From the NCBI GenBank assembly GCA_964406445.1, contig CAYORU010000013.1, forward strand, positions 1 through 64,000: a stretch of 64,000 bases of DNA, written 5' to 3'. This DNA comes from SG8-30 sp964406445. Its GTDB lineage: Bacteria > Pseudomonadota > Gammaproteobacteria > Steroidobacterales > Steroidobacteraceae. The notes under the pieces were generated by a model. That model searched no databases. It was given only the letters and a program-made list of their open reading frames with translations, and was not told where the DNA came from. Below are positions 48,792 to 58,661 of this stretch, piece after piece (positions within the stretch are counted from its first letter, which is position 1; each line of letters starts with the position of its first letter). The translations under genes were made by a program, and so were the position numbers.

Positions 48792-50195
48792 ATGACCCGC
48801 GGGATTCCGCCACTCGACCTGATGTTCCTGCTTGCCGAGCGGGACACCCAGCCGTCCCACGTGGGGGCGCTGCTGATCCTCCGGCCGCCGCCGCGCGCGC
48901 CGCGCGACTACGTGGCCGCGCTGGTGGAGCGCCACCGCGCCATCCAGCCGCGGCCGCCCTACAACCTGGTGCCCGACATTCGCGTGGCCGGCCGGCCGGT
49001 GTGGCGCGAGGCGCCGGCCCCGGACATGCGCTACCACGTCAGCCACCTCGCGCTGCCGCGGCCGGGCCGCGAGGCCCAGCTGTGGGAACTGGTCGAGGAC
49101 CTGCAGTCCGTGCTGCTCGACCGCCGCCAGCCGCTGTTCAGGGTCCGCTTCATCGAGGGACTGCAGGGCGGCCGCTTCGCCATGTACACCCAGATCCATC
49201 ACGCCATCGTCGACGGCGTCTCCGGCCTCGCCCGCACCGCCGCGGCATTGAACGACGCACCCAGGCCGGACGACATACGCTCGATCTACGGCGTCGAGAC
49301 GCCATCGTCCGGCAAGACGCGCCGGGCCACGCCGGGACGAAACCCCCTGTCGCGCGCCGTCGCCGCCGGTCGCCAGCAGGCCCTCGCCCTCGGCGACCTC
49401 ACGGCGTTCGCGCTGCGCCGCGTCGGCGCGGTACTGAAACGCGGCGAGGACGGGGAGTCGACCCGCGGCAGCCGCCTGTTCTCCTCGCCCCGACTGCCCA
49501 CCAACCTGGCGTTCGGCGCGCGCCGCGCGTTCGCGGCCTTCACGCTGCGCGCCGCGGACGTCGCGAAGGTCCGCCAGTCGCTCGGCGGCACGGTCAACGA
49601 CGTCGCCATGGCCATAGTCGACACGGGCCTCAGCCGCTACCTCGCCGTCCACGGCAGCCGTCCGCGCGAGCCGATCGTCTGCATGTGCCCCGTGAGCCTC
49701 CGCGACCCGACGGACACCGAGGCAACCACCAAGGTCAGCGCAGTCTTCGTGCCGATGGGGGAACCCGGCGAGAGCGCGGCCCGGCGGCTTGCGCGCATTG
49801 CCCGGAATGCCGCGGCCGCCAAGGCCGAGCTTCAGGAACTCTCCCCCGGCGCGGCGCTCGACCTCGCCGTCGCGCTCTATGCCGCGCAGGAGGGTGCGAT
49901 CGCCCTCGGCGTGAATGCCCTTCCGCCGACCGCCAACCTCGTGCTCTCGAACATGCGCTTCGCGGCCGAGCCGGTCTTCCTCGGCGATGCGCGACTCGAG
50001 GCCTTCTACCCGGTCTCGATGATCGGCGGCGGGATCGGGCTCAACGCCACCTTCGTGAGCTACGGCGAGCGGCTCGACTTCGGGCTGGTGGCGAACCGCA
50101 GCGCCATCCCGGACATCGAGCGGCTGGCCAAGGAGTGCGGCAAGGCCTTCGACGAGCTCAGGAAAGCGTCGCAACGCCGGCGCAAACGGCGTTGA
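48792..50195 (+). CDS. Second wax ester synthase / diacylglycerol acyltransferase
   Basis: 467 residues from ATG 48792 (CAGGTGG upstream); an in-frame GTG at 48783 adds three residues. Active-site IHHAIVDGVSGLARTA near 134-149, RQPLFRVRFIEGL near 112, GTVNDVAMAIVDTGLSRYLA near 265 and NLVLSNMRFAAEPVFLGDAR near 380. Compared with the first copy, the NVPGP-like segment is degenerate here (LSNMRFAAEP), which may mean different acceptor use. Basic C-terminus KASQRRRKRR. Divergent from the esterase gene by 83 bases. Confidence 0.9.
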   Translation: MTRGIPPLDLMFLLAERDTQPSHVGALLILRPPPRAPRDYVAALVERHRAIQPRPPYNLVPDIRVAGRPVWREAPAPDMRYHVSHLALPRPGREAQLWELVEDLQSVLLDRRQPLFRVRFIEGLQGGRFAMYTQIHHAIVDGVSGLARTAAALNDAPRPDDIRSIYGVETPSSGKTRRATPGRNPLSRAVAAGRQQALALGDLTAFALRRVGAVLKRGEDGESTRGSRLFSSPRLPTNLAFGARRAFAAFTLRAADVAKVRQSLGGTVNDVAMAIVDTGLSRYLAVHGSRPREPIVCMCPVSLRDPTDTEATTKVSAVFVPMGEPGESAARRLARIARNAAAAKAELQELSPGAALDLAVALYAAQEGAIALGVNALPPTANLVLSNMRFAAEPVFLGDARLEAFYPVSMIGGGIGLNATFVSYGERLDFGLVANRSAIPDIERLAKECGKAFDELRKASQRRRKRR

Positions 50196-50259
50196 CCGTT
50201 CGAGGCAGGCGCAGAGGCAGGCACGAAGCCGCGCCTGGAGGGCGCGAAGGACGAGGGGA

Positions 50260-50334
50260 TGGTGGGCGCGACAGGGATCGAACCTGTGACCCCTTCCATG
50301 TCAAGGAAGTGCTCTACCGCTGAGCTACGCGCCC
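50260..50334 (-). tRNA. tRNA-Val (GAC)
   Basis: Minus strand, 75 bases with encoded CCA (50262-50260). Acceptor GGGCGCG/CGCGCCC, D-arm GCTCAGCGGTAGAGC, anticodon stem CTTCC/GGAAG with loop TTGACAT, hence anticodon GAC; T-arm CAGGTTCGATCCCTG. Own promoter at 50349-50378. Confidence 0.95.
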
Positions 50335-50348
50335 GTCCGGGGCCGCGG

Positions 50349-50378
50349 ATGTTACTGGATGCGGCCCCTGGCCGGCAA
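50349..50378 (-). promoter_or_regulatory. Promoter of tRNA-Val
   Basis: Minus-strand -35 TTGCCG (50378-50373), 18-base spacer, -10 TAACAT (50354-50349), predicted start about seven bases before the mature tRNA 5' end. Confidence 0.55.
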
Positions 50379-50407
50379 CAAGGCCCCGTGTCCGGCGTCG
50401 GCCCGGT

Positions 50408-52414
<2,007 letters not shown>

Positions 52415-52429
52415 CTCTGCCTGTCTCGT

Positions 52430-52458
52430 TTGCATCGCAAAAATGCTTCCCGTACCTT
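52430..52458 (+). promoter_or_regulatory. Promoter of the aspartate aminotransferase gene
   Basis: -35 TTGCAT (52430-52435), 17-base spacer, -10 TACCTT (52453-52458). The predicted start leaves about 24 bases before the ATG at 52489. Confidence 0.5.
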
Positions 52459-52488
52459 AGGGCCCGCCCTTCCCGGACGGTTCCCGAC

Positions 52489-53667
52489 ATGAAGCTCGCC
52501 GCGCGGGTCGCGCGCATCAAGCCCTCGCCGACCATGGCCATGACCGCGCGCGCCGCGCGGCTCAAGGCCGAGGGACGCGACATCCTCTCGATGTCGGCCG
52601 GCGAGCCGGACTTCGACACGCCGACGCACGTCGCCGAGGCCGGCGTCGCCGCCATCCGGCAGGGACACACCCGCTACACCGACGTCGGCGGCACCGTCGA
52701 ACTCAAGGACGCCATTATCGCGAAGTTCCGCCGCGACAATGCGCTCGAGTACGGTCGCGAGCAGATCCTGGTTTCCAGCGGGGCCAAACAGTCGATCTTC
52801 AACCTGGCGATGGCCTTGCTGGACCCGGGCGACGAGGTCGTCATCCCCGCGCCGTACTGGGTGTCCTATCCCGACATAGCCCTTCTCGCCGACGCGACGC
52901 CGGTCATCGTCGCGGCGGGCAGCGACCAAGGCTACAAGATCACCCCGGACCAACTCGATGCAGCGATCACCCCGCGCACCCGCCTCCTGCTGCTCAACAG
53001 TCCGAGCAATCCCACCGGCGCCGCCTATTCCCGCGCGGAACTCGCCGCGCTCGGCGCGGTGGTGACGCGCCATCCGCGGGTCGTCATCGGCACCGACGAG
53101 ATCTACGAGCCGATCTGGTGGGGCCCCGAGCCGTTCTGCAGCTTCGCGACGGCCTGTCCCGACCTCTACGATCGCACTGTCACGATCAATGGCGTCTCGA
53201 AGAGCCACGCCATGACCGGCTGGCGGATCGGCTACTGCGGCGGCCCGGCGGCGCTGGTGAAGGCCATGGCGACCATCCAGGGCCAGTCGACCTCGAACCC
53301 TTCGTCGATCTCCCAGAAGGCCGCGGTGGCGGCCCTCGCCGGCGACCAGCGCTGCGTGGCCGAGATGAACGCCGCCTTCAAGACGCGCCACGATGCTCTC
53401 GTCGCGGGCCTGGACGCCTTGCCGGGCGTGAGCTGCCGGCCAGGATGGGGAACCTTCTACGCCTTCGCCAACATCGAAGGCGCGATGCGCGCGCGCGGCA
53501 TCGCGGACGACGTGGCCTTCGCGGACTGGCTGCTCGACGCGCACGGCCTCGCGGGCGTGCCGGGCAGCGGCTTCGGCGCGCCGGGACACCTGCGGCTGTC
53601 GTTCGCCTGCAGCATGGCCACCATCGAGGAGGCCCTCGCGCGGCTTGGGCGGGCGCTGGCCGGGTGA
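52489..53667 (+). CDS. Class I aminotransferase, aspartate aminotransferase (Ib type)
   Basis: 392-residue PLP enzyme. SMSAGEPDFDTPTHV near 34, SSGAKQSIFNLAMALLDPGDEVVIPAPYW near 97-125, LLNSPSNPTGAAYS near 167, TDEIYEPIWW near 204, and the PLP lysine in NGVSKSHAMTGWRIGYC near 229-245. RLSFACSM near 375 contributes the substrate carboxylate arginine. The subgroup Ib enzymes transaminate aspartate and often prephenate or aromatic acids; with pheA and aroA nearby, arogenate-type activity is possible but unproven. Divergent from uvrB. Confidence 0.93.
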   Translation: MKLAARVARIKPSPTMAMTARAARLKAEGRDILSMSAGEPDFDTPTHVAEAGVAAIRQGHTRYTDVGGTVELKDAIIAKFRRDNALEYGREQILVSSGAKQSIFNLAMALLDPGDEVVIPAPYWVSYPDIALLADATPVIVAAGSDQGYKITPDQLDAAITPRTRLLLLNSPSNPTGAAYSRAELAALGAVVTRHPRVVIGTDEIYEPIWWGPEPFCSFATACPDLYDRTVTINGVSKSHAMTGWRIGYCGGPAALVKAMATIQGQSTSNPSSISQKAAVAALAGDQRCVAEMNAAFKTRHDALVAGLDALPGVSCRPGWGTFYAFANIEGAMRARGIADDVAFADWLLDAHGLAGVPGSGFGAPGHLRLSFACSMATIEEALARLGRALAG

Positions 53668-53699
53668 GCCGCGCGATGGGGAAATTTCCTGCCGGCGTC

Positions 53700-53729
53700 T
53701 TGACTTGGCGGCGCCGCATCACCGAGAAT
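53700..53729 (+). promoter_or_regulatory. Promoter of tRNA-Asn
   Basis: -35 TTGACT (53700-53705), 18-base spacer, -10 GAGAAT (53724-53729), with the tRNA starting 23 bases further on. Confidence 0.55.
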
Positions 53730-53751
53730 TCCGGCCCCTCGCAAGAGCCAT

Positions 53752-53827
53752 TCCCCGATAGCTCAGTCGGTAGAGCAACGGACTGTTAATCCGCAGGTCG
53801 TTGGTTCGAGTCCAACTCGGGGAGCCA
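53752..53827 (+). tRNA. tRNA-Asn (GTT)
   Basis: 76 bases with encoded GCCA end. Acceptor TCCCCGA/TCGGGGA, D-arm GCTCAGTCGGTAGAGC, anticodon stem CGGAC/ATCCG region with loop carrying GTT, T-arm TTGGTTCGAGTCCAA. Promoter upstream and strong terminator downstream make it an independent transcription unit. Confidence 0.96.
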
Positions 53828-53833
53828 AGCACG

Positions 53834-53865
53834 ACGGGCCCGCCAGCGAGCGGGCCCGTATTTTT
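53834..53865 (+). terminator. Rho-independent terminator after tRNA-Asn
   Basis: Perfect 10-bp stem ACGGGCCCGC (53834-53843) with GCGGGCCCGT (53850-53859), loop CAGCGA, then ATTTTT (53860-53865). It may also work for galU coming from the other side, though the T-run favours the plus strand. Confidence 0.88.
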
Positions 53866-53892
53866 CAAGCCGTCGCCGCGCGGTCGCGTCGC

Positions 53893-54789
53893 CTAGGTGT
53901 CGCGCAGGGTGTCGACGCGGGCGCGCAGGTACTTCGCAAAGCCTTCGCCCAGGCTCGGGTGCTTGAGCCCGAACTCGACCGTCGCTTCCAGGTAGCCGAG
54001 CTTGTTGCCGCAGTCGTAGCGCTTGCCGGCGAACCGGTACGCGTAGACAGGCTCCTCCGCAAGCAGCGCCGCGATTCCGTCGGTGAGCTGGATCTCGCCG
54101 CCGGCGCCGCGGCCGACATGCTCGAGCTTGTCGAAGATGGTCGGGCTCAGCAGGTAGCGGCCGACGACCGCGAGCTGCGACGGCGCCTCGGCGGGCTTCG
54201 GCTTCTCGACCATCCGCTCGACGCGCGCGATGCCGCCTTCCTCCGCGCCGGTCGCGACGATGCCGTACTTGTCGGTCTCGGAAGGATCGACAGTCTGCAC
54301 CCCGACGAAGCTGCCGCCGCCGCGCGCCTCGTAGGCGCGCGCCATTTGCGCGAGCACCGGCTCGTCGGCGTCGATGAGGTCGTCGGCGAGGTGCACGAAG
54401 AACGGCTCGTGCCCCACCACCGGGCGCGAGCACAGCACCGCGTGCCCGAGGCCGAGCGGCGCGGGCTGGCGGATGTAGATGCAGGCGGCCCAGGACGGCA
54501 GGATGCCGCGCAGCGAGTCGAGCAGCTTCTGCTTGCCCTGCGCCTCGAGGGCGGCCTCGAGCTCCGGGTCCGAGTCGAAGTGGTCCTCGATGGCGCGCTT
54601 CGAGCTGCCGGTGATGAACACCAGGTTGCGCGCCCCGGCGGCGAGCGCCTCCTCGACGGCGTACTGGATGAGGGGCTTGTCGACGACCGGCAGCATCTCC
54701 TTCGGGCTAGCCTTGGTCGCTGGCAGGAATCGCGTGCCGCGCCCTGCCACGGGGAAGACCGCTGATCGGATCGGTGCGGGTCGCGTCAC
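53893..54789 (-). CDS. galU: UTP-glucose-1-phosphate uridylyltransferase
   Basis: Makes UDP-glucose for envelope polysaccharides and glycolipids. GTG 54789 gives 298 residues. Nucleotide-binding signature FPVAGRGTRFLPATKASPKE near 12-31 followed by MLPVVDKPLIQYAVEEALAAG, then VHLADDLIDADEPVLAQM near 133-150 with the metal Asp, GIVATGAEEGGIARVERMVEKPKP near 175-198 and RFAGKRYDCGNKLGYLEATVEF near 255-276. -10-like TATCAT lies in the gap upstream. Confidence 0.96.
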   Translation of the reverse strand: MTRPAPIRSAVFPVAGRGTRFLPATKASPKEMLPVVDKPLIQYAVEEALAAGARNLVFITGSSKRAIEDHFDSDPELEAALEAQGKQKLLDSLRGILPSWAACIYIRQPAPLGLGHAVLCSRPVVGHEPFFVHLADDLIDADEPVLAQMARAYEARGGGSFVGVQTVDPSETDKYGIVATGAEEGGIARVERMVEKPKPAEAPSQLAVVGRYLLSPTIFDKLEHVGRGAGGEIQLTDGIAALLAEEPVYAYRFAGKRYDCGNKLGYLEATVEFGLKHPSLGEGFAKYLRARVDTLRDT

Positions 54790-54887
54790 GGCAGCGCCTC
54801 GTCGTTATGAGCTGGGGAGCGCTCCATGATACCGGACCGCCGCCGGACGCGGCCCGCACCGGGTTCACAGGGTCGGTCGACGGCCCC

Positions 54888-55166
54888 TCAGCCACCCGGC
54901 TTGGCGGCCTCGAAGCGCAGGTCGGACTTGATCCGTTCCACGGTCTTCGAGCCGATGCCCTGGACCTTGGCCAGGTCGTCCGCGGACTTGAAGGGGCCGT
55001 TCTTCTCGCGGTAGGTCACGATCGCCTGCGCCTTCGACAGCCCGATCCCGGACAGCTCCTTGGCGATGGTCTTCGCGTCCGCCGTATTGACGTTGACGGG
55101 CCCGGCGAGGGCGACCGGCGCCAGCAGCGCCGCGGCAACCGCCGCGGCCAATCCCTTGAGCTTCAT
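54888..55166 (-). CDS. ComEA-like helix-hairpin-helix protein, secreted
   Basis: 92 residues. Signal peptide MKLKGLAAAVAAALLAPVAL with AlaGly cleavage near residue 22, then VNVNTADAKTIAKELSGIGL and KAQAIVTYREKNGPFKSADD plus LAKVQGIGSKTVERIK, which form the two helix-hairpin-helix turns (GIG ... GIG). Short ComEA proteins of this size bind double-stranded DNA in the periplasm and take part in natural transformation uptake. No other competence gene is visible in the window. Confidence 0.9.
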   Translation of the reverse strand: MKLKGLAAAVAAALLAPVALAGPVNVNTADAKTIAKELSGIGLSKAQAIVTYREKNGPFKSADDLAKVQGIGSKTVERIKSDLRFEAAKPGG

Positions 55167-55274
55167 TGCAAGACTCCTTTCTCGAGACGCGCGGCGCCCA
55201 TCGCCGCGCCCGCAGATACGCTAGCGCGGGCCAGGCGCGCCTGGTGCGCGGTTATCGGCCGCGAACGGACAGAT

Positions 55275-56468
55275 TCAGGCGGATGGGTCCGGCGCGCCCT
55301 GCAGGCCGGCCGAGAGATCGAAACGGACCAGCGGGCGCTGGCTGTCCCAGGTCTTGCAGCCCGGACACTGCCAGAAGTGCGCGGCGCTCGAGAAACCGCA
55401 TACCGCGCAGCGGTAGCGCGGCGAACTCGCCGCCACGCGCCGCAGCGAAGCCGCGATCGCGCCCACGGCGCCGCCGTCGAGCGTCTCCGGCTCCCTTCCG
55501 AGCGCCCGGATGATCGCCGCCAGCGACTCGTCCTGGGAGAAGCGCTGGCGCACGGCCTCCTCGAGCGCCGGGAAGTCGAGCGCATCGGCGAGCACCGCGG
55601 CGAAGGCGACTTCCGCCGGACGATCCTGCCGGGAAGCGAGCACCTCGGCCAGCATGGCGTCCCCGCCGCCGCCGGGCAGGCGGGCGAGCCGCACGAGGCG
55701 CGGCAAGGCGTCCACGATGAGCCCGGCGTCCCGCGCCACGACGCCCGCCAGGAGCCGCCGCGCCAATGCCGTGTCGCCCTGCTCGATCGCGATGTCCGCC
55801 CGGATCAGCGCGCTGCGGGAGAAGTGGCGGTCGGCGGTGCGCGCCTTGTTGAGGCATTCGACGGCCTCGTCGAGCCGGCCCTCGAGGCGCGCCGACTCCG
55901 CGAGCTCGCACCAGTAGTGGGCCGCCGCGATCTCCTGCGGCGGCCGGCCGACGCGCGACAGCTCCTCGTGGACCCGCACCGCCGCCTCCCAGTCGCGCTG
56001 CATCTCGTAGATGCGGATGAGCTTGCGCATCGCGGCCATGCGGTGCGCACCCGCGGTGGCGAGCTCCTCGAAGATCTTCTCGGCCCGGTCCAGCAGTCCC
56101 GCGCGCAGGTAGTCGAGGCCGAGGGCGTACTGCGCCTGCTCGCGCTGCGCGGGCTCGAGGCTGGCGCGGTTGATGATGTTCTGGTGGACCCGGATGGCGC
56201 GGTCGGTCTCGCCACGGCGCCGGTAGAGGCTGCCGAGTGCAAAGTGGGTCTCGACTGTCTCGCCATCGAGCTCGGCTGCGCGCAGGAACTCCTCGAGCGC
56301 CCGGTCCGGCTGTTCGTTGACCAGGAAATTGACGCCGGCGAGGTAGGTCTTGCGGACATGCTCGGCGCCGAGCGTGCTCGGCCGCGGCCGGCGGGCGGCA
56401 TAGAAGCCGACGGCGCCGGCGACGAACAGCAGTGCAAGCAGCGCCCAGAGCGACTCGATCGGCATCAT
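55275..56468 (-). CDS. lapB: Lipopolysaccharide assembly protein LapB (YciM)
   Basis: 397 residues. N-terminal membrane anchor PIESLWALLALLFVAGAVGFY, then TPR repeats between about 35 and 330 (for example FLRAAELDGETVETHFALGSLYRRRGETDRAI). A C-terminal rubredoxin-type zinc site CAVCGFSSAAHFWQCPGC lies near 355-372. LapB recruits FtsH to degrade LpxC, balancing LPS synthesis. In E. coli it follows lapA; here only 34 bases separate it from ihfB, so lapA is absent at this locus. Start could be either of two adjacent ATGs. Confidence 0.93.
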   Translation of the reverse strand: MMPIESLWALLALLFVAGAVGFYAARRPRPSTLGAEHVRKTYLAGVNFLVNEQPDRALEEFLRAAELDGETVETHFALGSLYRRRGETDRAIRVHQNIINRASLEPAQREQAQYALGLDYLRAGLLDRAEKIFEELATAGAHRMAAMRKLIRIYEMQRDWEAAVRVHEELSRVGRPPQEIAAAHYWCELAESARLEGRLDEAVECLNKARTADRHFSRSALIRADIAIEQGDTALARRLLAGVVARDAGLIVDALPRLVRLARLPGGGGDAMLAEVLASRQDRPAEVAFAAVLADALDFPALEEAVRQRFSQDESLAAIIRALGREPETLDGGAVGAIAASLRRVAASSPRYRCAVCGFSSAAHFWQCPGCKTWDSQRPLVRFDLSAGLQGAPDPSA

Positions 56469-56502
56469 GCGCTCGGGTCCTCGGGCTGCGGCCGGTGACC
56501 GG

Positions 56503-56805
56503 TCAGTCCCGGATCGGGTGGGCCTGGCCTTCGTTCACGCGCTCGCGCAGGTCCTTGCCGGGCTTGAAGTGCGGCACGTACTTCCCCGCCAGGGCCACAG
56601 CTTCGCCCGTCTTCGGATTGCGGCCCTGCCGCGGCGGGCGGAAATGAAGCGAGAAACTGCCGAAGCCGCGGATCTCGATGCGCTCCCCGTTGGCGAGCGC
56701 GTCGCTCATGATCTCGAGCATCTGCTTGACGGCCAGCTCTATGTCCTTCGCGGGCAGGTGCTTCTGCTTGGCCGCGATGATCTCGATCAGCTCGGACTTC
56801 GTCAT
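56503..56805 (-). CDS. ihfB: Integration host factor beta subunit
   Basis: 100-residue DNA-bending protein that pairs with IhfA. MTKSELIEIIAAKQKHLPAK at the start, RIEIRGFGSFSLHFRPPRQG near 42-61 and RNPKTGEAVALAGKYVPHFK with the intercalating proline arm. It is downstream of rpsA, the conserved location, with a strong stem-loop in between. Confidence 0.97.
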   Translation of the reverse strand: MTKSELIEIIAAKQKHLPAKDIELAVKQMLEIMSDALANGERIEIRGFGSFSLHFRPPRQGRNPKTGEAVALAGKYVPHFKPGKDLRERVNEGQAHPIRD

Positions 56806-56844
56806 GTCGGCGCCCGTTCGGTCGTTGTGCGTGGCCCGGGCCTG

Positions 56845-56874
56845 GCGGCGGCGCCGGGGGGCCGGCGCCGCCGC
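56845..56874 (-). other. 13-bp perfect stem-loop between rpsA and ihfB
   Basis: Arms 56845-56857 (GCGGCGGCGCCGG) and 56862-56874 are perfectly complementary with a GGGG/CCCC loop. No T-run follows on the minus strand. It could protect the rpsA message or separate expression of rpsA from ihfB. Confidence 0.7.
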
Positions 56875-56883
56875 AGGTCAGTC

Positions 56884-58554
56884 TCACTGGCCGGAGATCT
56901 GCTCCTTCAGCAGGTCGCCGAGCGTCGTGCCGCTGCTCTCGGAGCCGCCACGGTACTGTTCGACCGCCTCGGCCTCCTCGTAGGCTTCCTTGGCCTTGAT
57001 GGACAAGGTGATGGTGCGGCTCTTGCGGTCGACGCCCGTGAAGCGGGCCTCGATCTCCTCACCGGCCTTGAGCACCGAGCGCGCGTCCTCGACGCGGTCG
57101 CGCGAAAGCTCCGAGGCGCGCAGGCTGCCCTCGATGCCGTTGCCCAGGTCGATGAGCGCGCCCTTGGCGTCGACTTCCTTCACCACGCCCTTGACGATGC
57201 TGCCCTTCGGGTGCTCCGCCAGGAAACCGGAGAACGGGTCCTTGGCCATCTGCTTGACGCCGAGCGAGATGCGCTCGCGGTCGGGGTCGATCGACAGCAC
57301 CATCGCCTCGACCGTCTGGCCCTTCTGGTAGTCGCGCACGGCCTCCTCGCCCGGGCGGTCCCAGGAGATGTCCGAGAGGTGCACGAGGCCGTCGATGCCG
57401 CCGTCGAGCCCGATGAAGATGCCGAAGTCCGTGATCGACTTGATCTGGCCGGACACCCGGTCGCCGCGATTGAAGGTCTCGGCGAACTCCCGCCACGGGT
57501 TCTGCTTGCACTGCTTCAGGCCAAGCGAAATGCGGCGGCGCTCCTCGTCGATGTCGAGGACCATGACCTCGACTTCCTCGCCGATGTGCACGACCTTCGC
57601 CGGATTGACGTTCTTGTTGGTCCAGTCCATCTCCGAGACGTGGACCAGACCCTCGACGCCCTCCTCGATCTCGACGAAGCAGCCGTAGTCGGCGATGTTG
57701 GTGACCTTGCCGAACAGCCGCGTGTTGGGCGGGTAGCGCCGCGCGATGTTCTGCCACGGGTCGGCGCCGAGCTGCTTGATGCCGAGCGACACGCGCTGCC
57801 GCTCGCGGTCGAACTTGAGGATCCGTACGTCGATCTCGTCGCCGACCTTGACCACCTCGGAGGGGTGCTTGACGCGCTTCCACGCCATGTCGGTGATGTG
57901 CAGCAGGCCATCGATGCCGCCGAGGTCGACGAACGCGCCGTAGTCGGTGAGGTTCTTGACCACGCCCTTCACCACGTCGCCCTCGCGCAGGTTGTCGAGC
58001 AGCTGGCTGCGCTCGGCGCTGTACTCCTGCTCGACGACCGCGCGGCGCGAAACGACCACGTTGTTGCGCTTCTGGTCGAGCTTGATGACCTTGAACTCGA
58101 GGACCTTGCCCTCGAGGTAGGTCGGGTCACGGACCGGGCGCACGTCGACGAGCGAGCCGGGCAGGAAGGCGCGGACGTTCTCGATCTCGACCGTGAAGCC
58201 GCCCTTGACTCGGCCATTGATGATGCCCTGGACGATCTCGCCGGATTCGAAGGCCTTGTCGAGGCGCGACCAGGTGCGGGCGCGCTTGGCCTTTTCGCGC
58301 GACAGGCGCGTAGCCCCGGAGCCGTCCTCGACGGCGTCGAGCGCGACCTCGACCGTGTCGCCGACGGCGACCTCGAGTTCGCCGCGCTCGTTGCGGAACT
58401 GCTCCACGGGGATGACGGCTTCGGACTTCAGGCCGGCGCTGACGATCACCACGTCAGGGGTTATGGCGACGATGTGGCCTTCAAGGATCTGCCCGGCCCG
58501 GATCTGCTGGTTGGCCAGGCTCTGCTCGAACAACTGCGCAAAAGATTCGGTCAT
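56884..58554 (-). CDS. rpsA: 30S ribosomal protein S1
   Basis: 556 residues, within one of E. coli S1 (557), with six S1/OB repeats (for example GQILEGHIVAITPDVVIVS, GDVVKGVVKNLTDYGAFVDL, NTRLFGKVTNIADYGCFVEI, GDRVSGQIKSITDFGIFIGL, GSIVKGVVKEVDAKGALIDL). ATG 58554 gives MTESFAQLFEQSLANQQI, the conserved N-terminus; an upstream in-frame ATG at 58626 has no homology. S1 melts mRNA structure for the 30S subunit. The start lacks any Shine-Dalgarno (CCCACCCACC precedes it), consistent with the autogenous rpsA control known in E. coli. Confidence 0.98.
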   Translation of the reverse strand: MTESFAQLFEQSLANQQIRAGQILEGHIVAITPDVVIVSAGLKSEAVIPVEQFRNERGELEVAVGDTVEVALDAVEDGSGATRLSREKAKRARTWSRLDKAFESGEIVQGIINGRVKGGFTVEIENVRAFLPGSLVDVRPVRDPTYLEGKVLEFKVIKLDQKRNNVVVSRRAVVEQEYSAERSQLLDNLREGDVVKGVVKNLTDYGAFVDLGGIDGLLHITDMAWKRVKHPSEVVKVGDEIDVRILKFDRERQRVSLGIKQLGADPWQNIARRYPPNTRLFGKVTNIADYGCFVEIEEGVEGLVHVSEMDWTNKNVNPAKVVHIGEEVEVMVLDIDEERRRISLGLKQCKQNPWREFAETFNRGDRVSGQIKSITDFGIFIGLDGGIDGLVHLSDISWDRPGEEAVRDYQKGQTVEAMVLSIDPDRERISLGVKQMAKDPFSGFLAEHPKGSIVKGVVKEVDAKGALIDLGNGIEGSLRASELSRDRVEDARSVLKAGEEIEARFTGVDRKSRTITLSIKAKEAYEEAEAVEQYRGGSESSGTTLGDLLKEQISGQ

Positions 58555-58661
58555 GGTGGGTGGGTGGGCCGTAGGCCCGTGTCTCTCTGTGCTTGCCTGC
58601 CGGCTCCCTGCCAGCGAGGGTTCCATTGCCTCCGGCGTCCCTCCTTGGAGCGCCGACCTGT
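58555..58661 (-). promoter_or_regulatory. rpsA leader, Shine-Dalgarno-free with GGA-containing elements
   Basis: The 107 bases between cmk and rpsA hold a small hairpin GGGCC-TAC-GGCCC (58578-58566) just before the start and, further up, AAGGAGGG, CCGGAGG and TGGAACC. In E. coli, rpsA translation depends on leader hairpins with GGA loops rather than a Shine-Dalgarno and is repressed by free S1. The same design is inferred. Confidence 0.5.

Noticed and set aside
52415..52488. LexA (SOS) box ahead of uvrB
   Set aside because: No CTGT-N8-ACAG or Xanthomonas-type TTAGTA palindrome is present; the single CTGT at 52421 has no partner.
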